In this document: positions 1 through 11,159 of the stretch, piece by piece | How the letters are laid out: each line of letters starts with the position of its first letter | How positions within the stretch are numbered: position 1 is the stretch's first letter | NCBI GenBank assembly: GCA_964036045.1 | Contig: OZ038384.1 | Location: 23,241,000 to 23,304,999, forward strand | Direction: 5' to 3' | DNA: 64,000 nt | Source: Eutreptiella sp. 'Long Island Sound 2002' | Lineage: Eukaryota; Euglenozoa; Euglenophyceae; Eutreptiales; Eutreptiaceae | Made by a program: the position numbers and the translations under genes | The notes under the pieces: generated by a model | The model's database searches: none | Told to the model about the DNA's origin: nothing | Seen by the model: the letters and a program-made list of their open reading frames with translations, nothing else

Positions 1-1533
1 GGCTGATTGGAGGGGTGTGGTGGTGAGTGGAATGCCCATGCGATACTGCGGTGGGGAGCCGCACCAGGATCGATTAACTTTTGAGACACGTTCGGGATAG
101 TGCAGGCCTCTCTCAACTATGAACGCTGCTTTGGCTCACTGGGGCCCTCGGCAGAGTGTCGGATGTTGAGGGCGGGCTGTACCCTGGCTCCAGACAAACT
201 CGTTGGGGTGGAGACAAAAGGCGTGACAGGGGACCAGGTCTTGGACTTCTTTTGCCACTACTCCAGATTGCAGCCTTCTGCCCTTGGGATCCACTCCCTT
301 GCCAGCGGTGACGGGCTTCGCATTCGGTCGAAGTACAGGGCTGGGGAGGTGGGACAGAGCCCTCGGGTGCTGCTGCTCTCATGGCTATTGGCAGTGTCAA
401 TCGCCTTCTCACCACTCACGAAGATCCACCAAGCCGCTATGTTGGCCCACCATTTCTGTTTCTCCATGGTGGTGGGTTGTGGCACCAACACATTAAGGAT
501 CCACACAGCAATAATCTTCAGTGCAAGGTGCAAACATTTTGCCATGGCGGAGTACCCCGCACCTCTGCAGGAGCACAAACAGCATTGTCATCTACTTCAC
601 CAGGCTTGCACAGCATTAATCGCAGCAGCCATTCCTTCTCCTTGCCTGGGAGCGGACCATCCCTGCACCACTGGCATTTGCTCAGCTTTTTACTGCAGCC
701 ATACCCCAGGCTATGCCAGCTCAACTAGGCCTTCCTTCACTGTGGTTACACACTGCCAAAAGCCCCAGTGCCGGGGGGGGGGGGGGGGGTTGGAAAGAGG
801 TCTGGAAAAATTCTGTCCCGAGATGTATGGCATGAGTTTTGTTCAGCAAGCGTTGTAGAAAGTGTTGTGTAATCACTCTCTTGCCTGAAGCTGGCACAAA
901 ATCAGGGTCCATCGTGCCGTGATTATGGTCTTCATTGTGTGGCCCCTTTTTGTTACCCCTTTTGGAGCAAGATAGGCCCTGCTCACCCCGTGGGGTGAGC
1001 ATCGCATGCTGCAGGCCTGAGCAGCCTTGAACCTGATCACACCTGTTCCTCGGACTAGGGCACCATGTGCCCCCCATTGTACTCACGGATTGCATGTAGG
1101 GTGTTTGTCATTCCATGCAATTTGTTCATTTCCCCGATCAAGTCCTCCAGCTTCCCATAATGTTGCCGCGCGGCAGAATGAAAGAATGGCTGCAGAGTCG
1201 TTTGGAACAACAAGAGTTGGGCTAAGAAGTCACCTCAAAGAGGGTCATTGGAACATGAGCACGCTCCATGGCGAAAGCACAAGGGGGCGGGGGATCATGT
1301 GGACAAAGGGCAAAAGCGTGGGCGTAGGAGGTGGCTGCGGGGGGGGGGGGGGTCTTAGTTAAGGTGGCGGAAGGGGATGCTGCACAAAGGAGGGTGGTTT
1401 GAGTGAAGCGGAGCAACACAGTGTGTGGGTCAAGCGGGAGGGGTGGTATGTGAGAGGCGTGTGATATGTTGTGGTCTGGTCTGGAATATAGTACCTGCCT
1501 GCAGGCAACGCACCACTGATTCATAAAATTTCT
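1..1533. other. No supported gene
   Basis: Open frames exist on both strands (for example minus 258-578), but none shows a recognisable motif, repeat or splice context. Two long G runs (about 771-789 and 1,339-1,350) are the only conspicuous sequence features. Confidence 0.5.
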
Positions 1534-2014
1534 TCAATGTCCAGATGGTCGCTCCTGGGTGATTAGGTTTTTTGTTAAGGAGTGCGTCAAGAATCGCTTA
1601 CCGATCAGCCGCATGGTCTTATGGTTCCCGTGCCTGTGCGTCTGCCGCACCCTGTCATGGCACAAACCCATGTTCATTTGCTGCCACGCATCGGACCACA
1701 CGGGGTCGTCGGGCCGCATCGCCTTGGTCCTCAGGTTTTCCGAGTACAAGTGTGGGAAGCCCGTGACGGGGCAGAACATGGATGACCCGAGCCCATTGCC
1801 GCAGTCCGAGCACTCCATCCAAACGTCCCCAGTCACTGGATCCCGCAGTGGCTGGCACCACGTGTCGTCACTCCTGCGCCGGTGCGTTGGGTACTCTTTG
1901 GGGGTGTTCACGACAGGAATGGGGCCAGAGTCTGTGCTGTGGTCAAGAATGCTGCTGTGCATGTTGGAGCTGTTGCGCACCGCCGGAAGCGAGCCCCGAT
2001 GCTCCCTCAATTGC
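1534..2014 (-). CDS. Putative terminal exon of an unknown protein with Cys pairs
   Basis: I do not recognise the family. The last ~160 codons of a longer open frame look like real protein: mixed composition, no low complexity, and a Cys-bearing stretch containing WMECSDCGNG and then FCPVTGFPHLYS, which may bind a metal. The frame ends in TGA at 1,534. A plausible acceptor (pyrimidine-rich, ending TTCACAG) lies at about 2,015, so this may be the last exon of a minus-strand gene. The frame remains open upstream to 2,760, but that part is Ser/Pro/Cys-rich low-quality sequence. It lies downstream of, and on the same strand as, the F-box/LRR gene that ends at 2,917, so it could be a separate neighbour. 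Confidence 0.35.
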
Positions 2015-2916
2015 CTGTGAATGTGAGTGCAGTGGTAGGGGGGGCTGAATGAGGGGCATTTGCAGAGGGCATGCACCGGGCTCTCGAGTAGGACTGCGTT
2101 TACGGGTGAGCAGTGGCAGATGGAATGCATAGCATGGACTGGGCGCTGAAGGTGAGCAGAGGGCACGCGGAAGTTGCAGATGGAGCACAGGGTGGACAGC
2201 TGCAGAGGGCATGCGTAGATATACACGAGAACCTTGGTGAGGATGCTGAGGGAAAGCATAGGCATGCAGGTGGCGTGCGCAGCTAGGTGCAGTGCATGAC
2301 CCCGCCACAATGCACTTGAGCTGTGCAACTCAATGCAGCCCAGAATCTGTGAGGAATCGCGGCTATTCTGTCCAGTCCACGAGCACTGCACCGTGCAGAC
2401 ACGGGATGCTTGGTGCGGCTGCAAGTGCCCGCGAAGTGCAGCAGAGAGCAGCAGATCAATGCACTGAGAGGACCAAACGTCACCCGAGCGACACCAATAT
2501 CGCCAATGTTTGGTCACTGAGGCACGAATTTGCAACAGCAGTGGTGCTAGTACAGGGCGGATGCAGCGGCGGTGTGCATGTTTATCCCCACCCTCACTTC
2601 CCGTTTCCTCCCCACCCTCATTCTCAGCCTGAAGGTCACTGGCACGGGGAGAGGGAGAGGGAGAGGGAGACTGCATATTGCAGAGAAAATAGAAAAGAGG
2701 GAGAGGGTACGTGTGGGGGCGGGCGGGAGGGAAAGGTGTCGAAAAATGGGGGGCGCGCACGATGGAGAGTGGGATGGATAGAGAGGCTCATCCTCTACAC
2801 ACCCCATCTTGCCGCTATCTCAATCGGACGCTGTAGCCCTTACCTATCCTCCATTCCTTCCATGCAAGTGTGGTCACTGCGTGGTCCGCAAGTTTTCAAC
2901 ATAAATTCTACCGAAT
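2015..2916. other. Non-coding spacer with GA-rich tract
   Basis: This lies between the putative exon and the F-box/LRR stop codon. A purine-rich GAGAGG tract occupies about 2,646-2,720. No gene is supported here. Confidence 0.4.
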
Positions 2917-3198
2917 TCACAGAGAACTTCTCAGCACCACATACCAGGCCTCCGGTTTCGCCAGCACTGGTTTTGGTGCAATCGTGATTGTAAGCTGCTT
3001 CAGATGAGGGCACATGGCCGCCAAATCACGCATGAACGCCGTGGCTAACATGGTCTCACCCACCTTCTCCGGCAGCCCCAGCACTGCCACCTCCAGCAGC
3101 TCCTTGAATTCCAGCAAATTGGACAACCCCTTGACCGACAGCCGCAATGCTGGCGCCCCGCTCAGTCGCAGCCTCTGCGGATCGCAACCACGGAATCC
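2917..3198 (-). CDS. F-box/LRR protein, exon 3 (terminal)
   Basis: Terminal exon, 93 codons plus TGA at 2,917-2,919. It starts after an acceptor AG at 3,200-3,199, and the first codon (GGA, Gly) is in phase 0, matching the end of exon 2. The product is Leu-rich with LRR-like spacing: LRLSGAPALRLSVKGL, then FKELLEVAVLGL, then PHLKQLTITI. This continues the LRR fold of exon 2 and forms the C-terminal cap. LRR domains of F-box proteins bind the substrate that an SCF ubiquitin ligase will mark; that role is inferred from the family. The boundary is inferred from splice consensus and phase alone, so a further exon between 5,107 and 3,199 cannot be excluded. Confidence 0.65.
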   Translation of the reverse strand, partial: GFRGCDPQRLRLSGAPALRLSVKGLSNLLEFKELLEVAVLGLPEKVGETMLATAFMRDLAAMCPHLKQLTITIAPKPVLAKPEAWYVVLRSSL

Positions 3199-5107
3199 CT
3201 GCACGCAACCTCAACTGGTTCGGGCGAGGACTGACTTTCAACGAACCCGTGAATGAGTGCCCGTGATTTGAGTGTTCTGCTCGCACACTGCTCTGCCGCC
3301 GTTGTTCACATGATCATGTCAGTATTCAATGCTGCCTCGCAAGAACTCACTCTCTCGTGATTGTTGCTTGTGCTTTGCTGCCTGCCTGACTTCGGTGTCT
3401 CACAGTGCACACTGTGTGCGGGTGTGGCAAATGTGGGCAGAGGGGTGGGTATGGGTGTGTCTGCATGTGAGTGCAAATATGGCCTCATCATGCAGCCGAC
3501 GCCTTTGGGGTCCTGTTAGAGGGTGCTCCATGCGTGTACCACCAGGGCAGGGACACGCAGAGAGGTACATACAGAGTAGCCAAACCCCCAACACAACTAG
3601 AAAGATGTGCATGTTTTGACTGACGTCTGCTTACTTCCTCATGATCTGATTTGGTGCTGTTTTTTTTTTGCTCAAAGCAGGGCTGGGCTGATGGGATTGG
3701 TCGGTGCCAATACTTACAATGCGAAGCTATGAAAGACTAGCAGTAGTTAGAGCACTCGCAACAGGCATACAGCAACAACACAATCGTAGGCTCTTCATCA
3801 CACCCTCAAAGCACAGCTTGAGCACATCTTGTGATTTTGACCTCGCACCACAAATGTCCTTTATTGTTTATATTCCTCATGTTTTCCTTTGGCTTGCCAC
3901 CCTTGAACCCTGGCTGAACTTGGCCGGGATACCAGCATTTCTGGTTGGCACCATGGAGCAACCCAGTCACTTTGGACCATTGAAATGCCCAAAACGGATG
4001 CATGCTAATGAAAAACAGTCAGAGAACAAACGAATGAGATGCAGCTTGGGGATGGGGCTGGAATGCAGTGCAACTTCCTCTTGCGGGCTGTCTTGGCTTG
4101 TTTTGGTTTGATTGCGGGGTGCTTCTGGCCTGCCCCTGCCGCACCTCCTCTACGCGCCGGTGCTCCCGCTGCCAGGGCTCCTGGAAAACAGGAGGCTGGC
4201 ATACACTACTGGAGAAGACCTCATCAGGGCTCGTGCCAAACCGTCCCGTTGGGGCCCAACAGCAGAAAGAGAGGGAGAGGCAAGGGTGGGTGCTTCCGGT
4301 GTGCCAGAGGTGTACCGCAGGCACGCTACAGGCACCGCGGGGCAGAAGAAACCTCCCTGTAACACAGTCCCCCCAACCGGTTCTGCTTGACAATAATTTT
4401 AGTCCTATATTGTTGTTACAAGAATTCATGGGGCCACATGCAAATGAGTCCAGTTATTGTGGTGCATACGGGAGCTGTATGATGTTCTTCTTCAGCCCCC
4501 CCACGTATGCTGACGAGGTTTACACGTTGCTGTTGCCCATTGATCAACTTGGGCAGTATTGTTGGGTGGGTGGCTTAGCATTGGTGATTGTAGCAACACT
4601 CATATCTTGAGGGCATTGGCTGTTCAAGGATGGTAAGTGGTCTTGTTGGATGGTGGCTTTCCAAGCCGGCAAAATGGTGGCATCACAATTCCGAAGCCCA
4701 AGAACAAAGGCAATCTCCAACGATGGGCAACCAAATATAACGATGGACATGGGTCTATTTCAGGACACGCCGAGGATCCTTTGCACAACTTGTAAAGGAT
4801 CCACACTACTACTACAGGTATGTTGGTCTTGCGGCGCGCTGCAGGTGCTGCAGGTGCCAAAATGAGAGCACCCCCCAAAAGGAGAGGGAGAGGCGGAAGG
4901 CACATTGCAGTGCAACCTGACGCATTGTGTGTATTTTGTTTTTTTGGGGGGGTCCCACCCAGACCTAGCTTGGGACAAGGGAGCAAGGAAAACCAGGGGT
5001 ACCTGCAGCACACCCCTCCCCCCCGTGGATATCCCAGGGTAAACCCAGTGGTCGGCCTCGGCCTTGGCCATGTGGTCGGCCTCGGCCAATCTCACATGGG
5101 CACAGAC
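3199..5107 (-). other. Intron 2 of the F-box/LRR gene (inferred)
   Basis: Bounded by GT at 5,107-5,106 and AG at 3,200-3,199. The donor (GAG then GTCTGT) is moderate; a second candidate donor GTGAGA occurs about 10 nt further on, so the exact boundary is uncertain. I see no gene or clear repeat inside. Confidence 0.45.
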
Positions 5108-5458
5108 CTCCAACGACTTATGGACCCCGTTCCCCACGAGATGGTCCATCGCGGAATCCATGTCCATGTCCGTTTCTCGGAGGTCCAGTTCCTGTAGGCC
5201 TTGGCAATACTGCCCCACGTACTCACAGGCCTTGGCCGTCACGGACTTGCAGCCGCGCAGATTGACCACCGGGAGGTTGCGGGGCCCAGCGGCAAGCATG
5301 GCCTGCAAGTGCTGATCCCCAAGGCTGGAGTAGCTGAGGTCGAGCTTGACGGTCTTGGAGGTCAGCATGCGGGCCAACATGGACAATGTGTAGAGCCCGG
5401 GATGCGAGTAGGGGTGTGTGAAGGAGAGCGAGCTGCTGGCAGACCAAAGGGACGTGTC
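5108..5458 (-). CDS. F-box/LRR protein, exon 2
   Basis: 117 codons, phase 0 at both ends. The acceptor is CATCGCAG ending at 5,459, and the exon opens with DTSLWSA. This is the Asp-x-x-Leu-Trp segment that usually follows the F-box in F-box proteins, so it fits directly behind KWKELSQ of exon 1. LRR-type repeats follow: VKLDLSYSSLGDQHL, then LPVVNLRGCKSV, then LQELDLRETDMDM. These have the consensus Leu/Asn spacing and the Gly-Cys seen in cysteine-containing F-box LRRs. A role in substrate recognition by an SCF E3 ligase is inferred from the domains. The end at 5,108 was chosen because GAG followed by GT keeps phase with exon 3. Confidence 0.75.
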
Positions 5459-6243
5459 CTGCGATGGCAGACAAAGCTAGAAATCGGCCACCGGCAGCAC
5501 AGGGTGCCTCGTGCTGCATGAAGTGGATATGGATGCGGGGTGTACTCTGGGCGCAGCAGCGTCATCCCTCCTGCCTAGGGTTCGTGATTCCACTCCACAC
5601 AGGGGAGAAAGCAAGAGGAGTGAAAGATAGCGAAGGAGTGGATGGAGTGGAAGGGTGGGACATCCTGTGAGGGGTGGTTCTGGTGCGCCTCAACCACATG
5701 TGCACCCTGGTGCATACCCACAGCACTTGCTCCACCAACACACGGGGATGGTCAGGAAGTGGAATGCGCTGCATATTGGCATGAGGTGCATTGTGCTAAT
5801 AAAGACGTGGCAGTGGGACAGAGCTCGAGAGAAATCTCGTTAGGGAATACTTCTCATCCCCTCACAATTGCCTTCTGTGGGTTTTGATACTTGAACAACA
5901 ACATCAATGCCATGGGCAGTCAAACAGCCATCAAAATTCCTTCAAATGTGTTTAACAAGTTGCGTGCTATGAGCCACAACCTCACAGAATGGATCGTCTG
6001 TGTGGGGTGCCGTGCAGTAGTCTGTGGAGAACATGCAACCCTCGTTTTGATGTGTGTTCGTGCCCGTGCAGCGGTCTGTGGGGAACATGCAACAGGCACA
6101 TATAGGCAGAGAACCTCAGGTGCTCTGGGATTCTTCTCTGCACTTGTGATGATCACAAAAACTGGGGTGCGAGCGTATGCGAGCCATAAAAGATATATGC
6201 AGTCACAGCGCTGTGCGCTGGCACTAAAACGAAAATAAGTTGC
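5459..6243. other. Intronic, no gene seen; one short duplicated phrase
   Basis: No coding feature is supported. A ~29-bp phrase (CGTGCAG...GAACATGCAAC) occurs twice, at about 6,011 and 6,065, 54 bp apart. Confidence 0.4.
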
Positions 6244-7196
6244 TCACCCCCGCACGCAGGCCCCATGTATAGGCGGGTTGCAGACAGCTGCAAAAATGAA
6301 GGTGAATGGGTTGCTTGCAAAGGCCCAGTCCCGTTGGTGGCGCTCACAGTGATGCACTGCCTCATCCCGTAACCAGAAGTCATGGAGGCGACTCAGGCTG
6401 TCCGCGGGTTTGAAGGCGGACAGCACCGGAAAGCAAGCTAGATCAATGTTGGCCCAGGCTGTGACCCAGAAAATACGGCGCAATATGCGCTGCTGCACGG
6501 TGTAGCTCGTTAGCGCTAGTGCGTGCATTGTAAGACATTGTGCACGCGCCGTGTCGTTGTTGAAGGCAATATTTACAGCCGTGTGGTGGCAATACGCAGC
6601 AACACGCAGCACAACGTAGCCGGCAAAGAGCCCGGCTTGCTGCAGGGTTGTAACCCACACAGGACACATTTCCTGCCGGTACAACCCGGGCCTCCCCACC
6701 ACCCCCACCCGCAATTGCCCCCCACAGGGGCCCTGTGTGCAGGCAGTTGCGCGTGCAGTTTGTGGGAGGGGAAGAAGAACAGGAGGGAGGTCGTTGTGGC
6801 CCATGCTAGGGCGCAGCCAAAGACCTCGGAGGGGGCGCGCATGTTGTTGTGTGCCCTTGCAAGGAAAGGCAAGGCGGCGCCGACAGAACACGCGAGCCAC
6901 TGCAGGCAACCTAGCAACCGCGCCATGTCCTTGGGGTGCAGCATGCCACGCCCCACAACCAGGAGCTACATGCACAACATCGCCGCTAGCATGGGGGCGT
7001 TGTCGACGTTGCCTATGCCGCGGGACCGCGAGTCAAGCGATTTGTCCGAGAAGGATATGCAGGTCACGGGCTCCATAACTGACGTGTCGCTAATTATGAA
7101 CCTTGCCCTAACCAAAGCGCCGGCAAGCGCGCGTGTGGCCCACGTGGTACTCTGATTGGGGGAGGCAATCCGGATGTCGTCGAGATAGACATCCTA
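6244..7196 (-). pseudogene. Reverse transcriptase (palm/thumb) and RNase H relic, DIRS-like
   Basis: Broken minus-strand coding DNA. The palm motif C VYLDDIRIAS lies at about 7,190-7,161. It is followed in the same frame by RARFIISDTSVMEP and ISFSDKSLDS, matching the usual order of gf.is..KS and i.FLG.lDs after YxDD. After a frame change, a thumb-like phrase MARLLGCLQWLACSV sits at about 6,930. A further frame holds an RNase H C-terminal region with FNNDTARAQC, RRIFWVTAWANIDL and FKPADSLSRLHDFW (about 6,560-6,330); the last resembles the N..ADaLSR signature. An in-frame TAG (7,194-7,196) precedes the YLDD. Fingers and motifs A and B are not recognisable. With the recombinase piece next door, a DIRS/YR-type retroelement is the best guess; a Ty3-type source is the alternative. 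Confidence 0.55.
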
Positions 7197-7319
7197 GTCA
7201 ACATCCCAGTGCCTGGGGTCGGGGCGCACAATATCCAAATCCAATATGTCGTGGCCGGCATGTCTCTCCACGAGGGGGCCGCGGAGTCGGAGATGGCCAC
7301 TGTTGGCAACGGCACAGAC

Positions 7320-8140
7320 TTGTCGAATACCTAGCCTTGAGGTGCCTCCATGTACGGGCGCAAGACGGAGAGGGCGTGCTAGCCACCCTAGGCGAGGAGT
7401 GCCGCCGGCATTACCCCCATGCGCTTGAGCTGCGCCGCCCCGTAGCACCGCCGGGGATGCCACCGGAGGAGCGTGCAGGCGGAGCCCGTGCGTTGCGCCA
7501 TCTCCTTGATGAGGTCGTGCATGTGTTGCTTGGTGGTGAGCCAGGCTGGCCTATGTGGGTGGTAGCCGTGGCGCGCGCGCAATAGTTGAAGAAAGTCAGC
7601 CCACATGGTTGGACACCCTGCATCATTTTGCGCAGCGCCCGCGACAACCCTTAGCGCCTGTCCAGACTACCTTGTCAACGTTGTAGAACGCCGTGAACAC
7701 CTCCTTCGCCCGGAGCCCGTAGCCCATGGACAGCGCCAAGAGGGCCACGAGCTCCCACTCCTTGAGCGTGGAGGCCAACCGGCACAGCCCTCGCAGCATT
7801 TACATTGTTCCCCAAAACTTAGGAGCCGTGTGCCCGCTACTCTTGGGACTTGGAGTCCGCCTCTGAGATGATGGAGGGGACCTATTGCAGCTGCTCCAGA
7901 AAATGGACCACCGCGAGTACCTGTTTGAGCCCGCCGTTGCTGTTGGTGCTCCACACGATGTGCACCAAGTACGCATTGAGGGCGGCGCTCGCCGTCCCCC
8001 GGCCGCATGCGCGTGAACCTTGCCAGCCGGCGTAGCTAGGCCAGGTAAGCTCGCTGGGTGTCCTCGGCGAAGCAGCAAAAGGCCGCTGCGGCATACGTGG
8101 AGGCGTAGCCGAGGGAAGCCTCCTTGTAATGTCTTCACAC
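7320..8140 (-). pseudogene. Tyrosine recombinase relic
   Basis: Several frames must be combined. The piece at 8,106-7,990 contains FCCFAEDTQRAYLA, then TAG (8,038-8,036), then LRRLARFTRM, resembling the core-binding domain of tyrosine recombinases (NTxRAYxxxLRRF). The piece at 7,799-7,640 has WELVALLALSMGYGLRAKEV, a good match to the first catalytic box, with the arginine at about 7,712. The piece from 7,606 has RWHPRRCYGAAQLKRMGV (about 7,462), resembling the H-x-x-R box. A Tyr at about 7,329 (WRHLKARYST) lies at a plausible distance for the nucleophile. Frameshifts and stops make it inactive. It lies upstream of the RT/RNase H relic on the same strand. Confidence 0.5.
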
Positions 8141-8929
8141 AACCGTGACCAGGCTATAGGGCTCATGTCGCGCCCCAGCGCCGTCGGCGTCGCGCCCATC
8201 GTCGGCACCGGTAGTGCAGCACATGACAACGTCTGTGTCGTTCCCATCGTCGTCTTCGCGTGCGTGCGGGGTGGGTTGCCAGCATGGCTAGCCCCGTGCA
8301 GCCCCAAACGTCCCAAGGGGCCGGCCCTCCTCCCGTCTTTTGCACTTCGAGGATTGGCAGCGGCACTGGTATGCCGAGCCCTACCACTACCAATGGCACT
8401 TCCCGCAGCTCCGCCATGGCGTCTTCGAGGCATGTGCACAGTTTACGAGGTCGCAACAGGATTTGCTCAATAAGTGTGGCTCGCCCTTTAAACACACGGA
8501 TACGAAGCCGCACACCCCAAACGTTGTCTTGGTCAACTCGAAGATGCGGGTGTAATTTTTGGTGCCAGTTGCGCTTGAACCTCACAGCCCTGTGACCTCT
8601 AGCTGATGACCACGACCTGCAAGCCATTTCCTAGGAGGCATCTAATGACGACCACGAGCGCAGCAAAACACCGAAGTGCCCCTTGTTGCTTGAGTGCATG
8701 TAAGTGCTCCGTGCTTCATGTTTCTTGCGTTTCTACATCTTCTTTTTAAGCTGCTTGTGCCGCTCCTTGAGGCACAACTTCGCGACGTCCTCTAGAGCCA
8801 CCAAGACGTCCAAGAGTTCCGACATGACCTCCTAGGCTGAGATCTCTTGCGGAGGCTAGTGGAACTCTGACGGCCAATCGTCCTCCGACGACCCCTGCCA
8901 AAGGCCTCGTTGAACCCCTCCAATAACCT

Positions 8930-9939
8930 ACAGAGCTTTTGGGCCCATCAGGAGGACGGGCCACGCTTGCACACGGCCGGCGCATTGGCTTGCGTGAGCG
9001 CATAGGGTTTGGGGATCTCCGTGTCCGCGCCGACATCCGCAACGGTCGGGGAACCGCCAGAGTGCCCCTAAAGGTCAACGATCATCAGATCCGCGGGGAT
9101 CGCTCCAGCGCGCACGGTGCAGTGCTCACAAGACGGTATATGATAGTGCTGCGGAATGTCAACGATGGCAAAAGCGGCTTGTGACTCCTCGGGGGCTAGG
9201 TCGAAGCGGTTAACTTCGATCCCCCAAAACGAGTGAGGTGCCAGAGAGGAAGATGTTGCAATAGTAGACGAAATTGGAGTTCACGGTGGAGATGCCCAAG
9301 AGAGGTCGAAATAGAACCGAGCAGCGTGATGTCGACAGCCTGGAGGACCGCGTGCAATGCAGGTACCGGACGTTTAGCACAGCCAACGTTGACTCGAGCG
9401 GCAGCTCCTCAATGAGCCGCGGCTGCTCGAACAAGGCACACCACGGGGCATCCCGTCGCTCTACTTCCTCGGCACATAAGCTTTCCCGGCTCTACTTCCT
9501 CGGCACATAAGCTTTCCCGGTCCCAGGCGTCTTCGGCACGCCATTTGGAATTACGCCCGCCATGCTTGCCGCCACCACGTGGTGGCCCCAGTCTGAATGC
9601 GGATCCGCTACGCGTAGAGCGTAGTAGGCCGCCAACGTCTCGACCCGTCGTCTCGGCACGCAGGTGCGTGAGCCCCGCTGTAACCACCGCCGCCGCCGCT
9701 GGGGGCAGCGCAAGATCCGCGCGAAATAGCTGTGTTGCTGGCGCCCCACTAGCACCCGCTTGGTCACGGTTGGCAGTCGTGTAATTTAGGGCCATGGAAG
9801 ACATGTGAAACATGCCACAAAAATTCTCATCTACAGGCACCATCATGCACGCTTGCTTCCCTTGTTTCAACACGCGGGAACAAACTTTGGGCAGAACTAC
9901 TATTCCTTCGGAACTCTCCGTCCAGGAGCCCACGGCCAT
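8930..9939 (-). pseudogene. Degenerate coding DNA, possibly gag of the same element
   Basis: The segment directly upstream of the recombinase relic has protein-like stretches in shifting frames: FCGMFHMSSMALNYTTANRD near 9,820, VETLAAYYALRVADPHSDW near 9,640, LIEELPLESTLAVLNVRYLH near 9,400, and ESQAAFAIVDIPQHYHIPSC near 9,170, followed by an in-frame TAG (9,068-9,070) and further sensible sequence. The composition is Ala-rich and hydrophobic, as in some gag-like capsid proteins, but no diagnostic motif is visible. Its assignment to the same retroelement rests on strand and position only. Confidence 0.25.
9458..9520. repeat. 30-bp tandem duplication
   Basis: The phrase CTCTACTTCCTCGGCACATA and its continuation (about 30 bp) is present twice in direct tandem. 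Confidence 0.8.
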
Positions 9940-11159
9940 CTAGATTCTGCTTTTTAGCTTACACCAAAGGGAGGCTAGAACAATTAAATCATCCGCTTTG
10001 ACCAAGACCCGCCAGCACCCCCCTCCCCCCTCCCCCCTCGTCGCCCTCAAAGGACAAGCCCAAGCAGCAACACCGACGGAAGGCCTGTGGGCTGGTTGGC
10101 AACGGGATCGACTAGGCGGGCTTGGCGCACCTGCGGACTGTTAGGTATGCAAGGTGGCCAATGGACGGGCCAATTCATAGCATACATGGAGCAGCCTAGC
10201 GCTGCGAAGCAACTACAAGAGTGAAGAGGCTCAACACGGCCAATGCATTGCAAACATGCATAGGGCCCTAAAGGATGCGGCAACACAGGTTCCTTAAGCG
10301 AAAATAGAACCAAACGAAACTGTCATATGTAGGAACCCACACAAGGACCTCCATCGTAACAATGGTCGGAGCCACGGTTGCCATGGTGGTCAATGGAGGC
10401 CCAAAGAGTGCAACTAGGTTGGGCGGATGGTTGTGGGCTCGGGGGGGTGGGGGGCGTGAGGGGCACAGGGAGAGCTGAAGGTGTCACTCAACAACTCAAC
10501 CACAAGGGGTAATTGTGGTTGCCGAGGCCTTAGGACTTCTGTGGGTGGTTTTCCCACCTCTGTTACAGTTGTGCCCAATGCAAATTCAAAAGGTATTGTG
10601 ATAGAACGTATTTGATATCGTCTGGATGATTGTCTACACTTTGTGTGGCCCCCAAAACTTGTACTTTCACTGGTAAATTCACTAGCCGTTGAGACTAAAA
10701 ATGTTTGACTTTGCCCCCCTTCATTGTCTCGGGTCTGTGTATCCCCAAGAGCACATACTGTTAGTCGCACATTCACCAACGATTGAGATCCAAAGTGTGT
10801 GTTTGTGTCCAAGTGCATTGTCTAGGGTTGGTGTGGCCAACAAAATTTGTACTTTCACTAGCATATTTAGGACCAATTAAGAGTGAAAGTGTTTTTTGAG
10901 AGAGTAGCAGATTGCAACCAAGATGCTCGGGCCTGGCATTGTTCACTATGCACCCTTGCGTGGTCCCTTCGCCACGGGCTCCCCCGAAACTCACCACTTT
11001 AGCTTGATAGCTTGCCTCACAGTCTTTGCCGAGGGCTTCGCCATCGGCGTGAGCTCGCCCTGCCTATCACCCCCCCTTCCCGTGTCAGGCTAAGGGAAAG
11101 CGGGCTGGCCAAGTCAGCTGTGGCATCACAAAAATTTGATCACCTCTCCGGCAGATTTC
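9940..11159. other. Intronic; degenerate repeats near 10.6-10.9 kb
   Basis: No gene is seen. Phrases such as AACTTGTACTTTCACT and AAATTTGTACTTTCACT (about 10,657 and 10,846), and TGAGA(C/T)...AAA near CATTGTCT, recur irregularly, suggesting an old tandem repeat. Confidence 0.35.

Noticed and set aside
2292-2987. 231-codon plus-strand frame
   Set aside because: No motif; it overlaps GA-rich low complexity and the antisense of the LRR terminal exon.
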